From NCBI GenBank assembly GCA_030998225.1, contig JAPYXD010000752.1, positions 17,004,501 through 17,068,500 of the forward strand: DNA of 64,000 nucleotides. Direction: 5' to 3'. The stretch is from Diplolepis rosae. Its lineage: Eukaryota > Arthropoda > Insecta > Hymenoptera > Diplolepididae. Each line of letters begins with the position of its first letter. Position 1 is the stretch's first letter. Below are positions 25,401 to 35,888 of this stretch, in pieces. The notes below the pieces were generated by a model, which was not told where the DNA came from, made no database searches, and saw only the letters and a program-made list of their open reading frames with translations. The position numbers and the translations under genes are program-made.

Positions 25401-28400
25401 ATCATTTTTTCGTACTCTAAAGTTTCCAAAAGGACTATTAAAAATAAAGTATATAGCGATGTGTATTGTTTTGTTTTACGAATATTATTTAATAGGGTAT
25501 ATTGTAAAATAAATACAGTTGAAGTACATAGTATTACTTTATCAAGAATTATTATTATTAACCTTATGAGAAATCGAGTTCATTTACAAATCCTGCCATA
25601 ACTACCGTTCAGGTTTCAATAAAAATGACTGGTGCATTGGCTGATAATATAAGCATCATTTTGCAAGTTAAAACACCTCAATTGGTTACGTGTAAGCGTA
25701 GCAAAATCCAATTAAGTAAGCAAACATATAATTTCTTTCCAGTAACCGACGGCGATTAAATAGATGTAGCAACGTCGCAGAATAAGTGAAAGCACGCACC
25801 ATTCACGTATCGTAAGAAGTCATCTGCTATACACACATGTATAGTCGCTTTCTTATGCGACGTTGACAAATTTAGATCAAATTTCGATGTAACAACTTAA
25901 TTAACCACAAATGCATCGGCATGCGAGTCTGCATATGTTGCACGATCCGCGTAAATCGAAACGCGCTTGCGCAGATGAATTTCGTATAAACATATATGAA
26001 TTTTAGTATACAGAAACTACGAAATTCATATACGTAAAAGACACTTGGTGTACACTTAAAAAAATTTAGTATACATATAACCTCACAAAAGAAATTTAGT
26101 ATACTTGAGTATACTAAAATTACAAAGTGTAATAAATTTAGTAAACATATAGGAAATTTAATATACCCGTGTATACTAAAATTGCAAACATTTTTTACAG
26201 TATTGGACAATCAAATATATAAGATCATCGAATGTTTTAGGTGAATAATAATAAATAAAAACGATTTAATTGCAAGAAACACTCAATATAAACTGCTAAT
26301 GGGCTAAATTTTATGAAAAATCGTTCTATTTCCACCCTTATGGAAAACTTACATAGACAGTAGAATCTCCAACAAATCCAAAATCGGGACCGGGGAGCTC
26401 CTGTATGTCCAAAAACTAACGCAGCTCCCCTAAAGTTCAAAATTGTATGTTTCAGGGCATAACTATAGTTATAAAATATAAGTTAAAAGTACGCACTCAA
26501 ACTAATACAGCACTGGCCCAAGTGGCGTGTGCAACAGAAATTGCATAATTTCTAGACAAGTGGGTTATAATTGACTGGGAATTTAAGGAGGTAGACTTGT
26601 AGGAGGTTTTACTGCATACCAGAATTAACAGTTTGAGTCCCAAGCATCGCGATCGCGCTCTTCAGATTTTGTGTAGATCCTCTTCGCAGTTGATAAAGAC
26701 AAGCGCTATCACGCTAGTTGGCGTTTTTCGACTATTTTTTTCAAATGACCCCTGGAACTCAAACGGTTGAAATTACCTTCATGTTAAAATCTTTTCGTTT
26801 CACGTCCTTTCTAGGGGTTTTTGAGGATTCTCTTCCATTTCAAATTATTATCATCAAACCCTCTTGTCAAAAAGGACAGAAAACTAACACTTATTTTCCA
26901 TTTATCTAGAAAGAGTTTGTAAAAAGGAACATTTGAAAAAATATAATAGAATGTTCATTCATGACAGTAACCTGTGAATGCGAAACAATAATTCTTAACC
27001 ATTTTTCTGCAGGGCAACCACTACCGGGTGAAAACATTCTTGTTCAGTTATTGATTAAAGAAACAAATAGTATAGACGGAGCCTTGATCACTTATTATAA
27101 TGCCGTTACTCTCCTCGATCCTATTCATGAATACATTAATAATAGGATATACAATGTTGAAAATGGTCTACAAATGTACCTTAGTAGGAGTTGCATTCGA
27201 TTGATAATAACTAATGTAACCGGGCATCCAGAATATAATATTAGAAGTGGTGCTGACAATATAGCAATTGTAACCGTGAGTAGTTAAATAAAACATTCAA
27301 GAATTTATTTTCGAATGATTTGAGTATTATTTCATGGTAAAAAGTAAAAAGTCTTTCAATATATTCAGTTCCTAACATAAAATTTTGCTTTAGTTTCGAG
27401 ATGAACAATTGGCACAGAAAATAGTTGCTCCAGAACTACAAAGCATGTTACACATTGACTTTGAACATTATCTCAGACTCGAAGCAATAGTTACTGTGGT
27501 ATCAACGGAATTTACAAGTAAGTTTAATATACATTCTAATCAAATTTGACCCGGACTGGTTAAAAAAAAACACATTTTTATATATTTAAATAAAAATCTT
27601 TATTATCGCCTTCAAGATAGGCTCCTTCTAAGCCAATACAAGCATGCCAACGGTTAATCCAATTTTTCATACACTTCATATAGGCCTCGGCCGGTATGGC
27701 CTTTAGCTCCTTCAGCGAATTTAATTTTATGGCCTCAATCGACTCATGGCCCGTTCCTCGGAGCGGATATTTGAGTTTTGGAAACAGGAAAAAGTCACAG
27801 GGATCCAACTCTGGCGAATACAGTGGCTGAGCAATGACTTTTGCTTCGTGTTTAGCCAAAAATCATCTCTTTTGCGACCCCTACTCGACCTTCTTTTTGC
27901 GAAAAATTCAGGTCTTTCGGCACGAGTGTGGCGGCGACACGCTTCATACCTAAAATATGAACCACAATGTGTTGAGTCGATCCATAACACTGCCCTAAAT
28001 AAGTTTTGCGAATAAGATGGCACCTAGTGTTTCCGTACGTATTTTTCGTGCTGAACACGAATCTAGTGTCAAAAACTTCCCATCACGTTACAATCGATCA
28101 AAAAAAGGGCTCGTGTCGATTGGCCGAAAGAAAGATTTTCCAATAATAAATTGAAAAAATAATCTTCTATCGAATTATTTCGATAATTTACAAGAAATAT
28201 TCGAATCCCTATTGGATTTTTTTTAAGTATTGACATTTTTCAAGTGTAGTCTTAGAATTTTTCAAAGTCAGACACGCAATATTCAGCACGTCATTAAATT
28301 TTCCTACATGATTTTGTATAAAAATTTCAAAATTTATATAAAATGAGATGAGTGAAATCCAACAAAAGTTGTTCGCGCACGAAGCACTTTGAAGCAAATG

Positions 28401-31400
28401 GTCGCCTGTTTCTTCAGAAAAACCGGGCATGTGGCAACTGTACCATTAATGCACCGTCAAACGATTAATTCTGAATGGTACACAACAATTTGTCTACTAG
28501 AAGTCTTCGGAAAAATAAGAGAAACCAACCGCTGAAGACGGATCATTCTCCACCATGACAATGCGAGCTCTCACACATCGGCTCAAACGAAAGACTTTTT
28601 GAGAACTGAAAACATCGAATTGATGGGTCATCCGGCATACAGCCCTAATTTAGCCACCAATGACTTCTTTTTGTTCCCGCACATCAAAAATAAATTACGA
28701 GGTCAACGTTATTCAACGCCTGAAGAAGTGTATTGATCCTCATGGAGAATATTTTGAAAAATAATGAAGTAATTTTCGATGATTAATTTTTTTTTTACTT
28801 TATTCCCGAAATATAAAAGGCAACCCTCGTATTCAGTAATATTTGCTATTTAATCATGAATCGTTGAACATTTGAAGAACGCTTCCAAATTTTGGAAATT
28901 TAATTTCATTGCAAAGAAATGTGCACACTGAAGAAGTCACACAGCCACCGAACCAACAATTTATTGGAAAGACAATTTGATGACAACGTTATTTCAAGAA
29001 ATGTTCCTGTCAATTCACCTCCAAAATCGTTTGATTTTACGCCTCCAGATTATTTTCTTTAGGTGTATGTTAAATCCATGGTTAATACTGACAAACCAAC
29101 AACTTAGCAAAAATTGGATGTTAATATTAACCGAGCACATTTCGCGTCTGAGAATTGTCCAGCGATGTCCGGAGTGGTTTTTTGAGTTTTGGAAACAGCC
29201 AAAAGTCATAGGGGGCTATGTCGGGACTGTACAGAGGTTGTCGAAGCAATGCGATACTGTGTATACTCTGAAACTGCTGCACAAGATTCGATGACTGTGC
29301 TGGCGCGTTATCGTGGTGAAGAAGCCAGTAACCGCACACACGCGAGTCATTCCTAAAATCTTATTCAAAATTTTCTAAACAGTGGTTTTCGGTATTCCGA
29401 GATCATTTTCTAGTTCACGAACAGTTAATCGACGATCACCTTCAATCGCAAGTCGCACACGCTCAATATTATCCAATGTTTTTGTCGTCAAAGGTCGGCC
29501 AGAACGAGAATCACTATCAACAGAATTGCGGCCTCCTTTGAAACGATTATACCACTCTTTTATTCGTGCTTTTCCCATACACTCATTCCCAAAGGTCTTC
29601 TGCATACTCTGAATACTTTCCGAACTCGTTTTTCCGAGTTAAAAACAAAATTTGATACAAATCCGTTGATCTTGTTTTTTAGTCATTTTTAACAATCAAA
29701 AAATCCGCCGAACTCAAAAATAGCTTTGTAAACAAAGACACGCTGCGCATGAACTATACGTCCGGCAGATGTCAGCAAGCAACCGATAGGTTCGTGAGGC
29801 TTTACTGTTGACGTTCATGCCCCGCAGAGGTCGCTCGACCACTATGGCGCGGAAATATAAAGCTAGGCCCGATACTTTCCGAACGGACCTCGTATCTCCT
29901 TTTTTCAAATATTGCTACTACTAACTTTTTCTTTCCAAAAATTGCGAAGAATAAGTCGAATAAACTTAATTAAAAGGTTTTTTTCAATTAAAATGGTTTT
30001 TCAACCAAAACTTTATTAACTGACCACGAATTAGTAGCTAACCAGCCGCGAATTAGTCACTAACTAGCCACTGGCTTGTGGCTGGCTAGCCGCTAACTAG
30101 TGTCTGACCGGCCGCTGGCTTGAGGCTGATCAACCTATGACTAGTGGCTGGCCAGCCGCTGACTAGCGGTTGATCGTTGATCTTACAGTTCTGACCAGCC
30201 CCAGACCAGGCATTATAGTTAGCGCCAGAACTGGAAACCAGACAGTCTGGTCTGGCACTGGCCAGCGCCATGAAATTTTTCCGCACAGGATAGCGTCGCA
30301 ATGCGCGGGACATTGATAATTGATGTCCGGACATTGACCACCGATATTTACTTTTCTCCGATGAGAAGGTATTGGTTTTATGTGAAAAATCACTTTCGGA
30401 ATTTTCATCAGGCCTTTACGTTTTGAGACCCGCTGAGTAAAAAAACGGTAGACTGTTTCTAAGTAAATGATTTTTTTATTTTAACGCTCATTTTGTATCT
30501 CCATATTTGGGTTCAAAAATGGAATTTCAGATTTTTAATAGTGTTATTTTAAGACAAAAACATAAAATATACATTGTATCAAAAAATGTCCTACTGAGAA
30601 TTTGTAGAACTCATTTAGGCAAATAACTTCCCATCTGAACGTTTTTTTCGTATGTCACATATTATGTTTAAATAATGGAATTTTTGAATTTTAATCATAT
30701 GATCTGAAATTAATACGAATAATATACGTTTTATCAGAAACTATCTCTGACAAAATTCGTCGATCTTATTTAAACGAACAATTTTGCAAACTTACGTTTT
30801 TTTCGTATTTTACATATTATTGTTAAAAAATTGAATTTTGGATTTTCAATAGTATTTTTTTAAATTAAAAAGAAAAATATACATCTTATGAAAAAATGTC
30901 CTGTTTCAAACTTGTAGATTTTCATGCAGTAAACAATTTTGAATCTTAACTTTTTTCTCTTATTTCATATAGTTCGGCTGGAAAATTGAATTTTGATTTT
31001 CATAAAAACTTTTTAATGAACGAATAAAAACATACAACTCTCATGTGAAAATAGTTCTGAGGTAATTTTTAGATATTTTTAAAACGAATAATTTTCATTC
31101 TTAACATTTTTTTTTATCTAGCATAGGTTTGGTGCAGAATAGAATTTTTTATTTACGATGAAGTGTTTTACAATTAAAACGGAAACTGCGTGTCCGATCA
31201 AAAAGTGCTCTGAAGTCAATTCGTATATCTTGAGATAAATCATCTTGTCTGAAAAAATTTTTTCGTATCTCATAGTTTTTTTTGGCAATTAAAAGTTTCT
31301 ATTTTTAATAACATTTTTCATTGATGAACAAAAAATATGACTCCTAATAAAAAATGGTCACCAAAAAATTTGTAGATCTCTTTAAAATAATGAATTTTGT

Positions 31401-34400
31401 TTATTAACATTTTTGCCATATCTTGTATATTTTGGCGGGAAAATGGGAATTTTGATTTTTACAAAAAAGTTATTTATGGATAAAACCAGAACGTTCAGTA
31501 AAAAATGTCTGGTTAATGAACTCGTCCATTTTTTCTGGGTTCTCAAGACGTGTGCCAAATTTCAATCAAATCCGATAATTTTATCTAGAGTTATCGCGTC
31601 CACAGACGCCAGACAGACAGACACATTATATCGAGATTTTCGAAAAAATGAGGGTCTTTGCAAGTCTACAACTAATTTTTTGAGACTAGGAACTCTAGCG
31701 GCGATCTGATAGGATCCCTATCAGTTTTTCCTGTAGACTAGAAACTCTAGTCAGGATTCTATAAAAATCCTACCTCAACAAAAGACAGATAGAGAAATTT
31801 CTACACGGGTTATGTGTAGAAAACACGGTGGATGCGCGGTTGTGTATTTTGTCAGGACAGCAAAATTATTTCGATGACTTAACCAAAGTTTTCAGAAAAA
31901 TAATTTATTTGAAAAAAATTAACATTTTTGTTGTACTAACCATTTTTTTGTAATTACAACTAGATTTAAGTAATATCACAGTTTGTCTCGCCTGCTCTCG
32001 CATCTCTTGTCAGCGCTTCCGCGCATGTGCGAGCTATCTATTTTTTTTTAGATTTGACTTCGGTGTAAATTGTCTTATTATTTTAATCGCATTGAACACT
32101 TTCTGTTATCAGGTCCAGATCGCAACAGAGAGCAGTATCACATTCGGTTTACACAAAGCTTAATTACTTTTCAATTGTTCGGTACTGAGGACAAGATGTA
32201 TGTAAGTATTCACATGATATTGTTCATAATAAATATAAAATATATGCTACTTACTATGTATGTTTTAAATGTTTTTGTTAACCAAAATCATTTGAAGTTT
32301 TGAAGTTTATCATAGGGGTTCGTAGGAAATCATAGGGAATTAAGTATTTCAGGTTGAGTTGGAGGAATCCTCGGTAATCGTACACCGAGGGTAAAACATT
32401 TATACTAAATGTAAAGCACAAAACTTTTTTGCTTGCTCATAGAGAAAGCTTTGTGGTCGTGACTAAATATCTCATTTATTTTTTCGTATTTGCTGCATAC
32501 TGGACGACATATTACACTTTATATGAATGCGAGGGTGTATCAACAATTATCCGCACCCTGTCTGTGGAATTGATCGTTATCAATGTAAAAAAAAAACACA
32601 TCTCTACATGATCGCCTTGTTTTCAATACGCTTTATCCACCTATCAAGAAGCTTTTTCTTTCAGTCACTAAATTCAGTTTATATATTTCCCCATATATCT
32701 CCTTTTCGAAGCTTGTGTCCATAACCTACATTTTGCCCTTCCTGAGAGTACTACTGCGCAGGCTTCGAATGCCGCACGAGTTCGTTCGCAAAAAGCACCT
32801 GATTTTCAATTGTTTTGATTCATGCTCAATATATGTACTTATCTAAGGTTCGCGTTTTTATTTCATTTTCAGTTGTAATCGTTTTCTGATAAGTTGTAGG
32901 ATGCTGTTATACCGCGTTTGAACTACAGGAAGGTATACCTATTGAAAACAAATAATACTTTTCCCAAACTGCCGAATGACTGTAATCGTTCTACAACTTA
33001 GAATAAAAAAAACGCGAACCTTAGATAAGTAAATCTATTGAGCTAGAATCAAAACAATTGAAAATCAGGTGCTTTTAGCGAACGAACTCGTGCGGCATTC
33101 GAAGCCTGTGCAGTAGTACTCTCAGGAAGGGCATAACGTAGGTCATGGACACATGCTTCGAGAAGGAGATATATAGGGAAATATATAAACTGAATTTTGT
33201 GACTGAAAGAAAAAGCTTCTTGACAGGTGGATAAAGCGTATTGAAAACAAGGCGATCAGGCAGAGATGTGTTTTTTTTTTTAAATTGATAACGATAAATT
33301 CCACAGACAGGGTGTGGATAATTGTTGATACACCCTCGCATTCATACTAGGTGCGTTCCAAAATAAACGAGACTGAGCTAAAATAGAAACGACAGGAGCT
33401 TTGTTCGAAAGAGTGTTTCAGGTCATTGACCGGAATGTCCTTCAGGATGTCGGTACAAGCCTTTTGGATGGCCTCTACGGACGCAAAACGTTTTCCTTTC
33501 ATGGCCAAATGCAATTTTCCGAATAGGTAGAAGTCACAGAGAGCCATATTAGGCGAATACGGTGAGTGGTTGATGGTTAAAATGCGATTTCTAGTCAAAA
33601 AATCAGTCACAAGAGTGGATCGATTCTGAGCAATTTTTGGTCATCAGTTAACTTGTGGGGAACAAAACGTGCACAGACCTTTCGTAAGCCCAAATGATCG
33701 GTTAAAATGCGATAAATTGATTTTTTCTGAGATATTCAACTCCGATTCCATAAATTTCAAAGATGATTTCGGCTCATTTTTAAAAAATTCACGCACAATT
33801 TCAATGGAGTTTTCGGTGATCACTGATTTTGGGCGGCCCGTATGTTCATCGTCATTTATGTCCTCACGACCATCTCTGAAACGTGTAAACCACTCATGAA
33901 CTCTGGCACGAGATAGACAATCACCGCCATAAACTTTCTTCATCAATTCAAATGTTTCGGTAAACGTTTTACCGATTTTAAAACAAAATTTGATATTAGC
34001 TCTTTGTTCGAAACTCATTTTTGTACCGATGACACAAACACACTGACACTTTAGACGCAATAACTTCGCTTGCACTGAACCGAATGTCATGAAACTGTCA
34101 CTGGAAGTCAGGGAGGCATATAACTTTCCAACGCACTACCTCATTCACAGATGGCGCCACCAAAAAAATTTTTATGACAAAAGTCTCGTTTATTTTGGAA
34201 CGCAACTTGTATAAAGTGTACTATGTCGTCCACTATGCAGCAAATACGTAAAAATAAATGAGATATTGTACGTGATCAACGTAAAACTTTCATGAGTATC
34301 AATTGTTCCATACTTTGAATTTGAGCATGATATAGAAAAAAATGGTGGGTGTTCAAGAAGTAATTCACACTAAAAAAATTATTAAAAAATTTTTTTAAAA

Positions 34401-35765
34401 AGTTTTTACCCCCTTTCTATAAACGGAATGGGTTCTTGAATTTTTTTCAGAACCTCTTTAGTACTCTCTATAACGTATATTTTAGTCATCAAGATCGGTT
34501 GAGCTGTTTTCGAGAAAATTAGATTTTGCGATTTTTCAAAATTCGTTCATAACTTTTGTAAAAAAAAATTTTTCGAGTTGATACTTGGGGTGAATTTATC
34601 TTGTAATGGGAGCCACTTACCCTCGCAATATGGATCAAATCCGAGCGAGGGCACCCAGACCATGCTTATCCTGCTACGGCCTTTCCAGATACGTGTGTTT
34701 TCTAAAAAACTATAAACGCTAAAAACTGACAATCGATCAGTTTCAGGAACTACACTGAGAAAAAAATGCTATTGAATCAAAAGCATTTCTTTCCAATAGC
34801 ATGTATGTACCATATATCATGGATTCAAATCAATATGCTATAGAATTAGTAACATATGTATTGGTTCTTGTAGTATATTTTTATGAATTAATAGTATACA
34901 TGCTTCTGAAAAGAAACGCTTTTGATTCAATAGCATTTTTTCCTCAGTGTACTTTTAGGAGACCCTGTACATTGTGTCAATGCTTGGCCTTCGGTGCACG
35001 GCCATCTTTTCAGACGACGTCACAACGTCCAATGCCTCACGCAATTTTTTGCTCGAGGTACACATGCGCAAACGGAGTGAATATTATTTCTAGCTTCAAA
35101 AAATCTGATATCTTTCTGTGGAAAAAGAGATGCTTTCAAATGCACCGGGATTCGCACCTGGGTCTTTCGATTGCCGTCGACTGTTTTAACCAACTGAGCT
35201 ACGCAGGCGTTCGACATCTCCTTCTTCACAGGAAGACCTCTTTATATCGCCTAGTGGCACTGCCTTACGGCTGTAAATGATTTCAAATTAGGTGGTTAAG
35301 TTCGAAATTTTTGACACTGCCTACATTATCGAAGGATCATTAGTCGCATATCCGATAATGTAGGCAGTGGCAAAAATTTCAAACTCAACTACCTAATTTG
35401 AAATTATTTCCAGCATTGACCTGAAATTAGTCATTTTCGGCACATTTTACATGTGTGTAAAATGTCACATTTGAGGCATGTGTTATAAAAAATGTATTTT
35501 TACTTATTTTTTTCTATGAAAGCATGTAGAGAATAAAATCTTTATGATATTTTAGGTACGTCGAGGTAGTCCAGTGTTTGAGGGAGTAAAGCTTGTAGGA
35601 CTGGTCTTAAAAAAATCAATAGGAAAAAACATTATTTGTTTAAAAATTATGGATGCCTTACGTACTTTCATCCATGAATCTAATTTATTCCAAATATCAA
35701 TCGTAAACCCAACATCCAGTCCTGATCAATCAACACCTTACATTATTTCACCCTTGACTGATTGA
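19480..35765 (+). CDS. secreted serine-protease homologue (S1 fold, non-catalytic)
   Basis: Five exons: 19480-19534, 27013-27275, 27394-27517, 32113-32201 and 35556-35765 (stop TGA). Each intron has GT/AG ends (donors GTAAGT, GTGAGT, GTAAGT, GTAAGT), and the phases 1, 0, 1, 0 match. Exon 1 encodes a signal peptide (MKHIKVAVFCAFFLPYSC). The predicted protein is about 247 residues, the usual size of a trypsin-like domain. Landmarks: DGALITYYNAVTLLDP aligns with the GG.LI...VLTAAHC block but lacks the His. GHPEYNIRSGADNIAIV aligns with HP.Y....NDIALL with Asn at the Asp position. YVRRGSPVF..KLVGLVL aligns with C.GDSGGPL..LVGI with Arg at the Ser position. Disulfide cysteines are almost absent. 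Function is unknown; S1 homologues of this kind serve as non-enzymatic secreted factors in insects. Assigning exon 1 across a 7.5-kb intron is the least certain step. Confidence 0.7.
19611..19666 (+). other. possible alternative exon 2, short secreted peptide
   Basis: A good polypyrimidine tract and CAG (CTTTTCTCCCTGCAG) end at 19610, 76 bp after the exon 1 donor. The following phase-1 frame reads GQTNPFFYHPIEKKSCAA and stops at 19666. Spliced to exon 1 it would give a 36-residue secreted peptide. It may instead be a decayed duplicate of the exon at 27013, which starts with similar bases (GGCAACCACTACC). Confidence 0.35.
19705..19845. repeat. TTCGA / TCGAAT motif island
   Basis: ATTCGA, TTCGAATATTCGA and GACATTCGA words repeat in both orientations over 140 bp inside intron 1. 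ORFs on both strands are by-products. Confidence 0.5.
19891..20213. mobile_element. 323-bp TIR element with CAGTGA tandem core
   Basis: Ends CTCTCTAAATCTGAATCAGT and CTGATTCAAATTTAGAGAG are inverted and flanked by TA (19889-19890, 20214-20215). The interior contains about three copies of a roughly 51-bp tandem unit built on TTTTCACTGATTCATCAGTG, a near-palindrome. Confidence 0.8.
20216..22130. other. intron sequence, nothing recognised
   Basis: AT-rich with long homopolymer runs. The ORF at 21448-21705 (minus) has a lysine/phenylalanine-rich composition typical of AT-rich noise. No TIRs or tRNA-like sequence seen. Confidence 0.4.
22132..22724 (+). mobile_element. Rep-A element, near-complete copy
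   Basis: It begins AATAGTATATTATGTGCC and TAGGCGCATAATG, and ends TTATGCGCCCGAGGCACATA. The TIR of about 21 bp is itself nearly palindromic. It contains GGCGTAGGTGA minisatellite units at about 22217-22245 and GCGCATGCGCAGTTCAA at about 22512 and 22615. No ORF with family resemblance. Confidence 0.8.
22940..23128. repeat. TTTAGTATAC motif island, left
   Basis: AATTTAGTATAC, GTATACTGAATTCAG and related words with a GTATAC core recur across 190 bp. A second island with the same motif lies at 25985-26200. The two may be the subterminal zones of one element now filled with Rep-B and Tc1 sequence. Confidence 0.6.
23150..23532 (-). repeat. Rep-B copy, partial
   Basis: It matches the 3' half of the Rep-B element at 42022-43667 in reverse (ACTCACTCCACTAAAAG... 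and ACACATACACAAATATTATC). It stops at the Tc1 insertion point TA (23533). Confidence 0.75.
23643..24870 (-). pseudogene. Tc1 transposase (DD34E), MITE-interrupted, one nonsense codon
   Basis: The N-terminal DNA-binding part (HAKRYEAVFLCTHAR, AAAKVLKKSKHFVKMWVERY) lies at 24670-24870. The frame is split by the MITE at 24448-24668 and resumes in phase with KEDKIIVALYKPNS. The catalytic triad is visible: D in NVLFSDEPSFW, D in WVLQEDNNPKH, and E in SPDANSIENVW, with 34 residues between the last two. One in-frame stop follows GRRAFTLK. Beyond it the normal Tc1 C-terminus (MEYAEKLVESMPRRCQAII) runs on to a stop at 23643. No ATG is visible at the N-terminus. This is a young, barely decayed copy. 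Confidence 0.9.
24448..24668. mobile_element. 221-bp palindromic MITE inside Tc1 transposase
   Basis: Ends CACTCTAAAAACAAGTGTG and CACACTTGTTTTTAGAGTG, with inverted arms of roughly 90 bp. TA is duplicated (24446-24447, 24669-24670). Removing the MITE plus one TA restores the Tc1 reading frame. Confidence 0.9.
24925..25440 (-). repeat. Rep-B copy
   Basis: It matches the 37200-37790 and 42780-43255 Rep-B sequences in reverse. It includes the tRNA-like A-box (TAGCCGAGAGGTTTTAGGCG) and B-box (GGTTCGAAACC) on the minus strand at about 25045-25125. At 25405-25425 it carries an intact site where the 42-kb copy has a Rep-A insertion. Confidence 0.8.
25985..26200. repeat. TTTAGTATAC motif island, right
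   Basis: The same motif as 22940-23128. It finishes in CATTTTTTACAG followed by TA, similar in type to other CACTG/CACTGT element ends. Confidence 0.6.
26205..27012. other. intron sequence upstream of exon 2
   Basis: No features recognised apart from the exon 2 acceptor (TTTTTCTGCAG ending at 27012). ORFs here lack support. Confidence 0.45.
27575..28060 (-). pseudogene. mariner transposase, internally deleted
   Basis: Minus strand: ILGMKRVAATLVPKDLNFSQKE (28-kb side), then directly the C-terminal part QPLYSPELDPCDFFLFPKLK and a tail ending at 27578. The first catalytic block (TGDE) and second (HHDNA) are missing, so the middle is deleted. It lies in intron 3 of the S1-homologue gene. Confidence 0.85.
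28385..28835 (+). pseudogene. mariner transposase fragment, SETMAR-like clade
   Basis: Plus strand: FFRKTGHVATVPLMHRQTIN, INSEWYTTICLLEVFG, then the second catalytic motif RRIILHHDNASSHTSAQTKD and GHPAYSPNLATNDFFLFPHI. A stop follows PEEVY. The N-terminal third is missing. The position of the third acidic residue (YSPNLATND) is retained. Confidence 0.85.
28857..29160 (+). pseudogene. mariner-like transposase, heavily deleted
   Basis: The start (MNR, stop, TFEERFQILEIYFHCKE) is a helix-turn-helix N-terminus of the type seen at 7162. It jumps straight to VPVNSPPKSFDFTPPDYFL and VKSMVNTDKPTT, the segment after the catalytic core. Stops occur throughout. Confidence 0.7.
29160..29892 (-). mobile_element. 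mariner element, deleted, one TIR intact
   Basis: The minus-strand N-terminus KTFGNECMGKARIKEWYNRF and the HTH RRLTVRELENDLGIPKTTV are followed after a stop by LGMTRVCGYWLLHHDNAPAQ and PLYSPDIAPYDFWLFPKLKK. The first catalytic block is deleted. The 5' TIR (CGAGGTCCGTTCGGAAAGTA in this orientation) ends at 29892 next to TA. The same TIR occurs at 56891. The opposite TIR was not found, so that end is truncated. Confidence 0.8.
30010..30290. repeat. CTAGCC / GGCTAG motif island ending in GGAAAAATTTC-type terminus
   Basis: Degenerate units of the form TAGCCGCTGGCTTGTGGCTG recur in about 12 variants. The right boundary reads GCCATGAAATTTTTCCGCAC and mirrors the terminus of the 37899-40466 element (GTGTGGAAAAATTTCATGGC). 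A left partner was not found. Confidence 0.65.
30360..31660 (+). mobile_element. Rep-C element with seven ~154-bp units
   Basis: Anchors of the form CGTATYTCAYAT occur near 30493, 30649, 30804, 30957, 31114, 31263 and 31417, giving spacings of 149-157 bp. Each unit also has AAATGGAATTTT and an ATATAC-type segment. The 3' module (SNPIILSRVI in translation, CAGACAGACAGACAC) follows at 31560-31625. The first 80 bp (30360-30440) are a Rep-C terminus in the opposite orientation. No transposase was seen. Confidence 0.75.
31685..31812. mobile_element. end of a CCCGTGT-type element
   Basis: CTAG/GGATCC/TATCAG motifs are followed by GAAATTTCTACACGGG and then TA. This is the same kind of terminus as at 40466. 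Only one end was recognised. Confidence 0.45.
32437..34293. mobile_element. fold-back element, ~420-bp arms, split by a mariner
   Basis: The left arm 32437-32862 is matched in reverse by 33011-33346 plus 34212-34293. Shared segments include GAGGGTGTATCAACAATTAT and GTGCGGCATTCGAAGCCTG. The loop is about 150 bp. The right arm is interrupted by a mariner at 33347-34209. Near-identical ORFs on opposite strands are the two arms in translation. Confidence 0.85.
33347..34209 (-). mobile_element. 863-bp mariner deletion derivative with TIRs
   Basis: Ends GTGCGTTCCAAAATAAACGA and TCGTTTATTTTGGAACGCA are inverted, with TA at 33345-33346 and 34210-34211. On the minus strand the transposase starts MSFEQRANIKFCFKIGKTFT, continues through ARVHEWFTRFRDGRED, and after a break ends HSPYSPNMALCDFYLFGKL...VNDLKHSFEQ. 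The first and second catalytic blocks are deleted. The other fold-back arm supplies the empty site: CGCATTCATATAAAGTG. Confidence 0.9.
34753..34949. mobile_element. 197-bp CACTG MITE
   Basis: Ends CACTGAGAAAAAAATGCTAT and ATAGCATTTTTTCCTCAGTG, with inverted arms extending through GATTCAA. TA on both sides (34751-34752, 34950-34951). A lone end of the same family is at about 48060-48103. Confidence 0.85.
35141..35212 (-). repeat. tRNA-derived SINE head or tRNA pseudogene
   Basis: Minus strand: GCCTGCGTAGCTCAGTTGG holds a good A-box (TAGCTCAGTTGG) and GGTGCGAATCCCGG holds a B-box, 50 bp apart. The anticodon arm is defective (a 6-base loop) and the T stem is mispaired. Treated as tRNA-derived, not a functional gene. 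Confidence 0.6.
35279..35406. repeat. near-perfect 52-bp-arm hairpin
   Basis: TTTCAAATTAGGTGGTTAAG ... GGCAGTG and its inverse enclose a loop of about 21 bp. The inner arms (CACTGCCTACATTATCG) are perfect. One arm recurs at about 39573-39630. It sits in the last intron of the S1-homologue gene. Confidence 0.85.
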
Positions 35766-35888
35766 AATGCAACAAATATAACAAATAGGAGATTTTCCAA
35801 GAGTCCAAAAGTAGATCTCGAACTTTTCCTAACAAAAGGAACTGATTTTGATAAATTAAAATTTAATCAACAGGATGCCACGAAGAAA

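Noticed and set aside
32527..33341. Two related ORFs (MRGCINNYPHPVCGI) as paralogous genes
   Set aside because: They are the two arms of the fold-back element read on opposite strands.
35141..35212. Functional tRNA gene
   Set aside because: A- and B-boxes are good, but the anticodon loop has six bases and stems mispair, so it is called tRNA-derived.
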